Shown: piece after piece, positions 9,950-18,088 of the stretch
How the letters are laid out: each line of letters opens with the position of its first letter
How positions within the stretch are numbered: the stretch's first letter is position 1
Program-made: the position numbers and the translations under genes
DNA from: Mesostigma viride
Taxonomy: Eukaryota > Streptophyta > Mesostigmatophyceae > Mesostigmatales > Mesostigmataceae
Assembly (NCBI GenBank): GCA_009746045.1
Contig: RPFO01000667.1
Location: forward strand, 92,082 to 156,081
DNA length: 64,000 nucleotides
Direction of reading: 5' to 3'
Notes under the pieces: generated by a model
The model's input: the letters and a program-made list of their open reading frames with translations, nothing else
Databases searched by the model: none
What the model was told of the DNA's origin: nothing

Positions 9950-12160
9950 CTAATAGCCCTGCTGCACCGCAAAATCAGCCCGCGTACGGCGGAGCATGAT
10001 GTCCGCCATGGCCCGAGTCAGCGCCACCGACAAGCGCTGACGCCAATATGACGTCCAGGTCCGCGCCGACCATGGGGCCCGCTGGCCCTCCAGGTCCAGC
10101 CGGTCCTCCCGGAGCCGGCAACACTCCTTGAAGAAGGCGGAGGTCAGGGGCCCCATGGCCCCAAACTCCTCCAGGACAAAGGGCACCACACGATGGTGCC
10201 CGACGTCGCCGTAGGCCAGGAGCTTGGCCCGCTCCGCCCGGTCCGCCGTGTAACCTGCCGTGAGGGAGGCCCCAGCCACGTGGCTAAGAGCCAAGGGCCG
10301 CGCCACCGAAACGTCAATAAGCAGATGCCGGCCACCCCCCTCAAAGTCCAGCACCACGATGTCAGGCCGGTGGTTGGGGGAATAGAAGGCAGCGCCATCC
10401 GCATCCTCGGACCGGATGTTCGCGTGGGGGAAAACCGACCGAATCATGGCGAGCACCACCGTCAGGAGGACAGTGTGCAAATACAAATACCAATTCTGAT
10501 TCTGTTGGCCCCCCATGCAGGCAAGGTAGTGAGTCCCCGTGGGATCCAGCGGCTGCCCACAGCTACCACAAGGCCGCCCGGCCGGAACAAGAGGCTGCGG
10601 GGCAAATAGCTGGTGCCGGAGCGCCACCGAGTAGTGGCTGGGAGCCAAGGCGAATGGGGGGGCCATGGGAAGAGCACGAAGGTACGCCGAGCCCACACTC
10701 CGCAAGGAAAGCGAGAACAGCCACGCACGTCCCTGGGCGTTGAGGTCCGCGAAAAGAGCAATCCAATCAGCCGTGTGCAGAATACCCGCGTAGGTTTTCT
10801 GGTGTTTATCGATGACGCGAGCAGGGAATGCGGCGGGAGATTGAACGGAGGCGACCGAGGGAGTGCCGCGAGGGAGGTGGCGCTGTACCGCCTGAGCGGC
10901 ACGGACGGGAGAACAGGCCTGCTGGATCTCAGCATAGGCCTCCTGGATGGCGGTGACGAAGGGCAAAGGGCTGCTGGGGTCCAGGAGGTCAGGCGCTGCC
11001 GTTGCCAAAAGGGGCAGGAGCCGGCAGCTTTCCGCCCACGACTGAGCGACGGAGCCCAAAAAGGCTGCTGGGGCCAGCCGGGCGGCACGAGTCAGACCGC
11101 AGCCACCCATCCGTGCAGGCAGGGAGGCAATGCGAATAGCATGTGGCGGGAGGTCGGGGCCCGGGACCAGCTGCGCCAAGGCCGACTGGATGCGTTCGTC
11201 GTGGCCCTCGGCGGCCAGCCGGACCTGAGACGGAAGAGCGCCCCGGAGCCAGTGAACGACGCGAGGGTGAGCGCAAAACCACAGAAGCAGACCCTTGGTC
11301 TGCGAATCATGAAGGCGCGCAATCAAGGGCAGTACCTCAGTGCGTGCCTCGAGGGCGGCCCGCAGAGCATCGATGACAAACGCGGGGTCGCCAACCGGAA
11401 CGCCGAGGACATCCAACCCATGGAGGCGCTCGTCCCGGCCCAAGAGCTGGGGCGGAAAGCCGGAGCAATCACCTTGGGGCGAGTACACCGCGCACTTGGC
11501 AAGGGTCAACTGGAGGTTGATGTCGGCCACCGCGGTCTGCAGTGCCAGCAGAGCCGCGGTGGTGTCCGGCACAGGGCCCAGAAGGTAGATATCATCCAAG
11601 TAGGCCTGAATAGCGACCGCCGGGTGGGCAGCATGGACCGCTTGGAGGCAACCCTGGAGGGGGGCGGCAAAGTACAGGGGTCCCAGGGGGTCCCCTTGCT
11701 GGGTGCCCGACCGCGACAGCAGGCCGCCGCGAGTGCCGTCCTCCATGATGTGAACCAGTTGGCCGGGCTGGCCGTAGCACACGGCTGTCCAAGCGTACAA
11801 GTCCTCGAAGGACTCCATGACGGCCGCAAACATGCTGGCGCGGGACAGACTGTTGAACGCGTTGTGGCAGTCGACCTTGACGACAGCGTGGGTGGGGTGG
11901 GCCTCGAGGTAGGCCTGCACCGAATGGATGAGGATATCCGCCCCGCCTGGAGTCGTCACCCCCAGCTGGGCCGCCACCGAGGTCTCACCCGCTGCGAGGG
12001 GCGGGCAGAAAAAGGCACGGAGCTCGGGCGCCTTTTGGCGGCAGATCACTTTGCCCACGAGCTTGCGGAGCACCTCACCGCAGGCGATCGGGCGCACCTT
12101 GCCCTCGGGGGGGGCAAGACACCCTTGAGCAGAGCGAGGAGGCGAGCGCCCGCTAACCAC
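9950..12160 (-). CDS. reverse transcriptase palm/thumb and restriction-like endonuclease of non-LTR element
   Basis: The 736-codon frame contains RPIACGEVLRKL, motif A as VVKVDCHNAFNSLSR, motif B as SGTQQGDPLGPL and the catalytic YLDD (AYLDDIYLLG). Near the C terminus are a zinc knuckle-like CGSCGQ ... H-x3-C (about 10518-10572) and the endonuclease core RPDIVVLDF ... LLIDVSVARP (about 10295-10370), which fits the (R)PD-x12-14-D/E pattern of R2/NeSL-type nucleases. The role is target-primed reverse transcription: nick the target, then copy RNA at the nick. The N-terminal RT blocks are in the next frame upstream (12046-12954), so the first Met here is not a true start. Confidence 0.8.
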   Translation of the reverse strand: MVSGRSPPRSAQGCLAPPEGKVRPIACGEVLRKLVGKVICRQKAPELRAFFCPPLAAGETSVAAQLGVTTPGGADILIHSVQAYLEAHPTHAVVKVDCHNAFNSLSRASMFAAVMESFEDLYAWTAVCYGQPGQLVHIMEDGTRGGLLSRSGTQQGDPLGPLYFAAPLQGCLQAVHAAHPAVAIQAYLDDIYLLGPVPDTTAALLALQTAVADINLQLTLAKCAVYSPQGDCSGFPPQLLGRDERLHGLDVLGVPVGDPAFVIDALRAALEARTEVLPLIARLHDSQTKGLLLWFCAHPRVVHWLRGALPSQVRLAAEGHDERIQSALAQLVPGPDLPPHAIRIASLPARMGGCGLTRAARLAPAAFLGSVAQSWAESCRLLPLLATAAPDLLDPSSPLPFVTAIQEAYAEIQQACSPVRAAQAVQRHLPRGTPSVASVQSPAAFPARVIDKHQKTYAGILHTADWIALFADLNAQGRAWLFSLSLRSVGSAYLRALPMAPPFALAPSHYSVALRHQLFAPQPLVPAGRPCGSCGQPLDPTGTHYLACMGGQQNQNWYLYLHTVLLTVVLAMIRSVFPHANIRSEDADGAAFYSPNHRPDIVVLDFEGGGRHLLIDVSVARPLALSHVAGASLTAGYTADRAERAKLLAYGDVGHHRVVPFVLEEFGAMGPLTSAFFKECCRLREDRLDLEGQRAPWSARTWTSYWRQRLSVALTRAMADIMLRRTRADFAVQQGY

Positions 12161-12954
12161 TCGCGCGCAGCGGGAGGAACGCGACCAGCCGCCAGGTCAA
12201 TGAGGGTGTCAAAGAGAATGTCCTCGCCCCCATGCCCCACCAGGACCTCCAAGTGCTCGTAGCGCCAGCCCGACGGCCCGGTAGAGGAAGCCCGCGGGAC
12301 CTCACGCATCACCTCCAGGAAGCAGTCGCGGTCCAGCCGGAGGGGGGCCGGCAGGGGGTCCGGCACGGGCAGCTGGAATCCGGGCTCCGCAGGGTGAAGA
12401 GCCTCCAAGGCCGCCAGGGTAGCCGCATTGGCGGGGGCGAGCTTGGCCATTTCCAAGCGGGTCATGGCCCGGCTGAGCTGCCCCTCGCGGACGAGGCGGA
12501 TGACGTCGGCGGCCACCCGCTCGAAGTTGACCTCCCCCGACAGCCGGGCCGTGCGCGGGGGCGGCACGCCAAACAGCCCCTCCCAGTCCCCCTGCAGAAA
12601 GCGTCGGCAACGGGCAATAACCGCACCCTGGAGGCCGCGCACACCACGCCCGAGAGGGGTGAGGAGCAGGCGGGGGGTCACCATGTGCAGTTTAAAGCCC
12701 AGCGGGTCGTCCGGAGCGGCGTGCATGCGCCGGAGAGAAACGATTGCACATTGCGCGAAAAGGCTACGCGCGCGGTGGGGGAGGTCGGTCAGGGTAGACG
12801 TCGGGTTGATGGCGCATGCATCCCAGGGAACCGTGTCAAGCCAACGCCAACTGGCCGAGTAGTCGGGCGGCGGGGGCTGGGAGCCGGGGGAGCCGAGGCG
12901 GGAGGGGGGAGGGGGCCGGGACTGCTGGCCGGTTGAGGGGCCGTTGAGCAACAC
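12046..12954 (-). CDS. N-terminal part of the same reverse transcriptase, different frame
   Basis: It carries the upstream RT motif SSTGPSGWRYEHLEVL (about 12240-12290) and then WLAGARLLALLKG, which should lead into RPIACGEV of the 9950-12160 frame. The switch happens near 12110-12125 at a run of G/C, so a one-base indel between the two frames is likely. A basic, helical region precedes the RT and probably serves RNA binding. Confidence 0.65.
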   Translation of the reverse strand: MLLNGPSTGQQSRPPPPSRLGSPGSQPPPPDYSASWRWLDTVPWDACAINPTSTLTDLPHRARSLFAQCAIVSLRRMHAAPDDPLGFKLHMVTPRLLLTPLGRGVRGLQGAVIARCRRFLQGDWEGLFGVPPPRTARLSGEVNFERVAADVIRLVREGQLSRAMTRLEMAKLAPANAATLAALEALHPAEPGFQLPVPDPLPAPLRLDRDCFLEVMREVPRASSTGPSGWRYEHLEVLVGHGGEDILFDTLIDLAAGRVPPAAREWLAGARLLALLKGVLPPPRARCARSPAVRCSASSWAK

Positions 12955-13762
12955 AGGCGCGCGCGTGCTGAGCGCGCCCGTGAATGGAGTACACCCGCTG
13001 GCAGTGAGCTTCCGGGCACCGGTAACAGCTCATGGCCTGCAGATCCGCCGCGCCGAGATCGGGGTGCACAGCGCGAAGGTGCTGGCAGAGGAGGTTACGG
13101 TTGTGGAACACACCCGCACACGGGGACCCCGTGGGAAGCAGCACGGCACACCGGTGAAGGCCGTCGGCGGGCGCTGAGTGGCGGGGAGCGGCGCCAGCAA
13201 AGGCAGGACGTGGGGCCTGCGGCGTCTCCCCAGCCGGGCCGGCAGGCGCGCGCACCACGACCCGACCAGCGCCCGGCAGGCCCGCCGGGGCCACGGAGGA
13301 GGCAGTGCCCACCGGGGAGACCCCCAGCGGAGGGGGATCGAGAACGCCGGCGCCCCTCCCAGGGGGACTCGCCAGCGCGCCCGCGACCACCCCAGGCCCC
13401 GGCAACGAGGCCGGGGGCGGAGGCCGAGGGGTCGGGGAGGCAGCTGGCCCCGGGGCCCGGTGGGGACCCGGCAGGGGACCCAGCGAGACCGGGGGCGGGC
13501 CGAGAGGAAGCGCAGTCCCAGGGGGCGGCACAACAGCCCGGCACAACGGGCAGCGCGGCACGGAGTGGAGCAAGCTGCGCGCGATGCACGCTTGATGGAA
13601 TGTGTGGCCGCACGCGGGCAGGCGACACAAGCCATCCCCCGGCCGGAAGGGCTCAAGGCAGATGGCACAGGAGCCCGACTCGGGGTCGTCCCCCTCCAGA
13701 AGGGACCGGACATGAGGGGGGGCGGGTCCCAGCCGGCCTCCCAGCAACCCGGGAGGCGGCAA
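12836..13762 (-). CDS. RING-H2 finger and C2H2-like zinc finger segment of non-LTR element
   Basis: A RING-H2 motif is clear at about 13560-13690: CAICLEPF ... CRLPACGHTFH-x3-C ... CPLC, with all eight zinc ligands in order. Known RING fingers act as ubiquitin E3 ligases; whether this one does is unknown. After a long Pro/Ala/Gly-rich linker come two Cys/His clusters (about 13030-13150) of C2H2/C2HC type (CAVLL ... CAGVFHN ... H; CYRCPEAHC ... H-x4-C), which in R2/NeSL-type elements bind target DNA. The frame overlaps the RT N-terminal frame by about 120 bases. Confidence 0.65.
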   Translation of the reverse strand: MPPPGLLGGRLGPAPPHVRSLLEGDDPESGSCAICLEPFRPGDGLCRLPACGHTFHQACIARSLLHSVPRCPLCRAVVPPPGTALPLGPPPVSLGPLPGPHRAPGPAASPTPRPPPPASLPGPGVVAGALASPPGRGAGVLDPPPLGVSPVGTASSVAPAGLPGAGRVVVRAPAGPAGETPQAPRPAFAGAAPRHSAPADGLHRCAVLLPTGSPCAGVFHNRNLLCQHLRAVHPDLGAADLQAMSCYRCPEAHCQRVYSIHGRAQHARACVAQRPLNRPAVPAPSPLPPRLPRLPAPAARLLGQLALA

Positions 13763-14285
13763 TCTGGGCGCGCGAGAGGATGCCGACCGGTTGGTCAGCC
13801 GCGGGGTGCCATTCGTGCGGGATGCCTGCCAACTCCAGGATGTCGTGGAGGAAGGCAGAAACAGGCGTCCCCGCGGTTAGGGGCTGGGCGCGCCCGGCCG
13901 AGTCCACCAAGATGGCCTGGCCGCCCTGAACCGCGATGGGGGCCCCGAACTCCACACGCAGCATGGCGGCCTGCGCCAGGCTGAGGGAGGTGATGAGAAA
14001 GCCCCCACTGGCAACCGGGCCGGGAGGCGGGGCCTGGGCGTCCAAGAAGAGGCGAAGCTGCCGCGGGGACATGAGGCCCAGGTCGGCGCCGCCCGCGAGG
14101 TAGGCCGCCCGCACCGAGACCTGTGCGTCTCGAGCCACCGCCGTGACGAACTCGACCACCGCCTGACCCACCCGCTCGTCCAGGGAAAGCAGCTCTTCCT
14201 GCCGGGCGGCCGGGAGATGCCACGGCAGCCGGCAGCCGGCGTGATATCCTTCCAAGACATACCCCCAAAGAGTCGAGGCCGTCAC
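13653..14285 (-). CDS. unrecognised segment between PHD and RING regions
   Basis: A 210-residue frame with mixed hydrophobic and charged content, not low-complexity for most of its length (for example WGYVLEGYHAGCRLPWHLPA, later SAFLHDILELAGIPHEW). I recognise no domain. Some NeSL-like elements carry a cysteine protease in this region, but I cannot see a convincing Cys/His/Asp set. Frame shifts from the PHD frame occur near 14420 and 14285. Confidence 0.4.
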   Translation of the reverse strand: MTASTLWGYVLEGYHAGCRLPWHLPAARQEELLSLDERVGQAVVEFVTAVARDAQVSVRAAYLAGGADLGLMSPRQLRLFLDAQAPPPGPVASGGFLITSLSLAQAAMLRVEFGAPIAVQGGQAILVDSAGRAQPLTAGTPVSAFLHDILELAGIPHEWHPAADQPVGILSRAQIAASRVAGRPAGTRPPSCPVPSGGGRPRVGLLCHLP

Positions 14286-14325
14286 CGGGGGGCGGCGGAA
14301 AGAAATGTCGCCCGCACCTGCGCAA

Positions 14326-15114
14326 CTAGGGCCAGGAAGGCCGGGGGCCTAGGGAGCGAGGGGAAGGCGGCCTGGAGCCCGACCGCGTCCAGCAACAAAG
14401 GGCAGTACGCCCAAGAAAAGGTGGCGCGGCCCACCACGCCGACAATGTGCGAGGGCGGCCACGAGGTGAACGCGTGGGCCCGGGGGCCGCCGTCCCACGC
14501 GGCAAGGACGGGGGTGGCGGCTGGGTGGCCAACCGCGGCCGGGGGAAGGGAGGCCAGAGCGTCGGGGAGCGAGGGGCCGGGGGCGGGCGCCGGGGTCGCC
14601 AGGCCCGCCGGGGGTCGGCCGGGCTCAGCCCAGGCGACAGCGCCGCGCCCCCGTCGGCGGGGCCAGGCGACGGGTGGGGCCCCGGGGCCGAGGGCGCCAG
14701 GGCCCGAGCAACGGCGGCCCCATCGGGCAGGCCACGGCCCGCCCCGAGGGCCTCGGCAGGGGGGCACACGGGGCAGGGGGCCGGAGCACCCAGCGGGGAG
14801 GGCAGCCCGGGGGCCCGCCGGGGGGGACAGCGCGGGCACGTCCAGGAGCCCGGCGGGACCCGGTAGAGCCGGGGAGTAAGACACTGCAAGTGCCACCCGG
14901 AATTGCAAGCATCACAAACTAACATGTGGTGCCCGCGGTGCCCGCTCCGGCAGACCTCGCAGACCAAGGAGGGGGAGACCGGGGCGCCCGAGCCCCCCGC
15001 AGCCGGGTCGCCCACCTCCGCAAGAAGGGCCGCAAGCCGAGAGGACCGCCGAGGCGCCAACCGGGGAGCGGGGGAGCCGTTGGGCGAAGGGGGTCGTGGG
15101 TCGTCCATGAACAA
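14326..15114 (-). CDS. PHD-finger N-terminal segment of non-LTR element
   Basis: The frame starts at a Met 109 bases downstream (in sense) of the last promoter monomer. A C4HC3 PHD finger lies at about residues 51-96: CEVC, CDAC, GWHLQC, CPRC. It resembles the PHD finger at the end of the Gypsy pol in this window (both CD-x-C-x-GWH-x-QCL), although the two elements are unrelated in their enzymes. After about residue 100 the frame turns Pro/Arg-rich and is probably out of frame from about 14420. Confidence 0.65.
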   Translation of the reverse strand: MFMDDPRPPSPNGSPAPRLAPRRSSRLAALLAEVGDPAAGGSGAPVSPSLVCEVCRSGHRGHHMLVCDACNSGWHLQCLTPRLYRVPPGSWTCPRCPPRRAPGLPSPLGAPAPCPVCPPAEALGAGRGLPDGAAVARALAPSAPGPHPSPGPADGGAALSPGLSPADPRRAWRPRRPPPAPRSPTLWPPFPRPRLATQPPPPSLPRGTAAPGPTRSPRGRPRTLSAWWAAPPFLGRTALCCWTRSGSRPPSPRSLGPRPSWP

Positions 15115-15222
15115 TCAGGGCAGGCGTGGCAGCCACCGAGGGGGGGGGCCGGGGGGTGTGGGGGGCGGAGCCCCCACGCGGGGGGTTTGGGGGGCGGCAG
15201 CCCCCCAACGCGCTGCGGTCGC

Positions 15223-16427
15223 GGTACCGCCTGCCGTCCGGCACTTTGAAGCCCGCCGGTGCTATAATTCCTATCGTCCACGCATGTTTTCCCCTGCCTC
15301 AAACCGCACGTTGCATTTAAATCTGGAGCCCAAAATTCACTGAAAACGTGTGCCAGCCGGTAGCAAACTGGGCCAAGCTGCCACGGAATGGTGGTACCGC
15401 CTGCCGTCCGGCACTTTGAAGCCCGCCGGTGCTATAATTCCTATCGTCCACGCATGTTTTCCCCTGCCTCAAACCGCACGTTGCATTTAAATCTGGAGCC
15501 CAAAATTCACTGAAAACGTGTGCCAGCCGGTAGCAAACTGGGCCAAGCTGCCACGGAATGGTGGTACCGCCTGCCGTCCGGCACTTTGAAGCCCGCCGGT
15601 GCTATAATTCCTATCGTCCACGCATGTTTTCCCCTGCCTCAAACCGCACGTTGCATTTAAATCTGGAGCCCAAAATTCACTGAAAACGTGTGCCAGCCGG
15701 TAGCAAACTGGGCCAAGCTGCCACGGAATGGCGGTACCGCCTGCCGTCCGGCACTTTGAAGCCCGCCGGTGCTATAATTCCTATCGTCCACGCATGTTTT
15801 CCCCTGCCTCAAACCGCACGTTGCATTTAAATCTGGAGCCCAAAATTCACTGAAAACGTGTGCCAGCCGGTAGCAAACTGGGCCAAGCTGCCACGGAATG
15901 GCGGTACCGCCTGCCGTCCGGCACTTTGAAGCCCGCCGGTGCTATAATTCCTATCGTCCACGCATGTTTTCCCCTGCCTCAAACCGCACGTTGCATTTAA
16001 ATCTGGAGCCCAAAATTCACTGAAAACGTGTGCCAGCCGGTAGCAAACTGGGCCAAGCTGCCACGGAATGGTGGTACCGCCTGCCGTCCGGCACTTTGAA
16101 GCCCGCCGGTGCTATAATTCCTATCGTCCACGCATGTTTTCCCCTGCCTCAAACCGCACGTTGCATTTAAATCTGGAGCCCAAAATTCACTGAAAACGTG
16201 TGCCAGCCGGTAGCAAACTGGGCCAAGCTGCCACGGAATGGCGGTACCGCCTGCCGTCCGGCACTTTGAAGCCCGCCGGTGCTATAATTCCTATCGTCCA
16301 CGCATGTTTTCCCCTGCCTCAAACCGCACGTTGCATTTAAATCTGGAGCCCAAAATTCACTGAAAACGTGTGCCAGCCGGTAGCAAACTGGGCCAAGCTG
16401 CCACGGAATGGCGGTACCGCCTGCCGT
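15223..16427 (-). repeat. seven 170-bp tandem monomers in the 5' UTR of the non-LTR element
   Basis: The unit starting GGTACCGCCTGCCGT recurs at 15223, 15393, 15563, 15733, 15903, 16073 and 16243, exactly 170 bp apart, with a 15-bp partial eighth unit at 16413-16427 that stops at the TSD. Monomers are almost identical; a T/C difference just before GGTACC varies between them. Each holds AT-rich ATTTAAAT and AATTATAG stretches in sense. They sit upstream of the first ORF and look like L1-style promoter monomers. Confidence 0.9.
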
Positions 16428-16440
16428 CCTGGATATATAT
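16428..16440. other. target-site duplication, right copy (13 bp)
   Basis: Identical to 9804-9816. It lies directly beyond the partial monomer and marks the 5' end of the minus-strand element. Confidence 0.85.
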
Positions 16441-17252
16441 AGATCATTCCAATTCAGCGGCATGACTGCGGCCGGGGTCACCGACGACAGTGAAGGGCCA
16501 ACTAAGCACCCCCGGTCGTGCCTGTGAACGAGGCGGCCGCAAGAAAGTAGACAACCCTAACGTAGTAGTATTCAGGGTCGCGGACCACCTATCTGGCCTG
16601 GGCACTATAGTGCATGGGGCCTGCATGCAGCCCGTAATGAACGAACTGGCGGCTATACACTATGCGCTGGATGACATCGCCATGGCTCTCATGATTGTGC
16701 CCGAAAAAATTACCCGGCCGGGCATGGCGTGCAACTTTTAGTACACGAAATGAAACTAAACACGAATCAACGATATCGATGTGTGTCGGTGGCAGTGATG
16801 CATGGTGCGCCTCGCCGTTCCGGCCTAGTCGTTCGGCCACGAAATTTGGGTTTAATTTGCAAGCAAGTACAGCAGATGCCAGCACGGCCTGAGGCAGACC
16901 CAGACTAAGCTAGTCGTACGACGACAAACCTACCCCGACTAGTTTCTGGTTTTCGCAAAAATACAGTGTAGGCAGGGTAGATAAAAGACCATGTACATTA
17001 ATCTCATGATGTAATCCTTCCCCGTTGCAAGTCACGTGCGTTGTAAGTTGTAACGTTCACATAAAACTTTCGTCGGCGGAGCCCAGAAGAACCAAGGTTT
17101 GAAGAAGGGGCGAAGCCCAATTATTGGAGAGGTGCGTGAAGTGCGGCCGCACCTCACATTGGCGTCTACCTATTGGACGATGGATCATGGCGCAAAACTC
17201 CAGACTCTGCGGCGATGAGAACTTTGCGAAATGGCACAAATTCGGTGGATGG
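16441..17252. other. sequence between two elements, no gene recognised
   Basis: Continuation of the target sequence of the non-LTR element. Only short open frames on both strands, no motif, no tRNA. The last five bases (GATGG, 17248-17252) are the left TSD of the chromodomain Gypsy element. Confidence 0.5.
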
Positions 17253-17823
17253 TGTTACGCCGCAAGCCTCGGCCGCCACCTCTACCTCTACCGGTCCTGA
17301 TACTACCTAAACTAGTGAGGCCGCTTCTATTTACACCCCTAGCGAAAGACGACCGAGACGAACCAGATCTCAATGCATTTACATATGTACTACTGTAATA
17401 TGCCATAGGCCATTTAATCAAACCCGTTTACTCCAGGAAAAGAGGAAGGAAACACAACTAAACTGCCGTGACCCAAGCCTATATGTGTTAATTCATTTAA
17501 CACACGCCGAGTGACCACACAAGGAGTGGAACGTGCATAAATGGTCACCAACGGTCCAACAGGCTCGGGCCGACCTGGCCCTCGCCTGCAGAAACACAGA
17601 AACACAGGCAGGTGCACAGATGCACGCCGGTCCACTACATTCTACAAAAGGATAAGGACCACTAATATAGTACGCGGCGCGGCGCCCAAAGGCACCCAAT
17701 ATACCACAGTACTGTTACGGGGACAGTCATGTCCAAACTAGAACTGCACGTAACCTAGGAACAACCGAGGCCAAGGACCTAATTTACGTCCGTAACTACA
17801 ACGAATTGTTACGCGACGTAACA
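17253..17823 (-). repeat. 3' LTR of chromodomain Gypsy element (571 bp)
   Basis: Same length as, and by eye identical to, 34764-35334. In sense it starts TGTTACGTCGCGTAACA, itself a 7-bp inverted repeat around TCG, and ends CGTAACA. Confidence 0.9.
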
Positions 17824-17834
17824 CCTCCCCCCCC
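17824..17834 (-). promoter_or_regulatory. polypurine tract of chromodomain Gypsy element
   Basis: In sense TGTGGGGGGGGAGG abuts the 3' LTR, the expected place for the plus-strand primer. Confidence 0.75.
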
Positions 17835-18088
17835 ACAAAAGGTAGGGAGCCCTCTCCCTACGCAGAGAGGAGGGAACCAAAGGGGTAGGAAAAACCTAAT
17901 GCACCCAGCACATACCAACACAATCGATAGACCATCCCAGATACAAAACACCAATAGTTCACACGGTCTCCACCACCACGCCGGGTGGTGTAGGGTTAGC
18001 CAGCACCAAGCCTGGTGGGAGGTTCCCCTAACTGCCTGGAACGGAGTCCTGGCCGGGGGGAAACGGCACTGGGCAGGACACACAGAGT
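17835..18088 (-). other. 3' untranslated region of chromodomain Gypsy element
   Basis: About 250 bases of non-coding element sequence between purine tract and the nested split-direct-repeat element. It continues beyond that element at 20416-20525. Nothing else recognised. Confidence 0.5.

Larger units (their letters stand above)
9817..16427 (-). mobile_element. non-LTR retrotransposon, restriction-like-endonuclease class, with PHD/RING/C2H2 fingers
   Basis: A 6.6-kb unit lies between 13-bp TSDs. In sense order (minus strand): 170-bp tandem monomers, PHD finger, an unrecognised region, RING finger, C2H2-like finger, RT and a C-terminal CCHC plus PD-(D/E)xK-type endonuclease. The coding part is spread over several overlapping frames, which suggests frameshift decay, though very GC-rich tracts could also hide sequencing indels. 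The 3' end has no poly(A), as in many RLE elements. The RT with GPSGWRYEHL and RPIACGEVLRKL resembles early-branching RLE clades; exact clade not assigned. Confidence 0.85.

Noticed and set aside
10613-12262. 549-residue frame on the plus strand
   Set aside because: Shadow of the GC-rich RT gene on the minus strand; no domain.
15223-16427. Regular repeats considered as a CRISPR array
   Set aside because: The 170-bp units are head-to-tail without unique spacers, in a eukaryotic retrotransposon 5' region.
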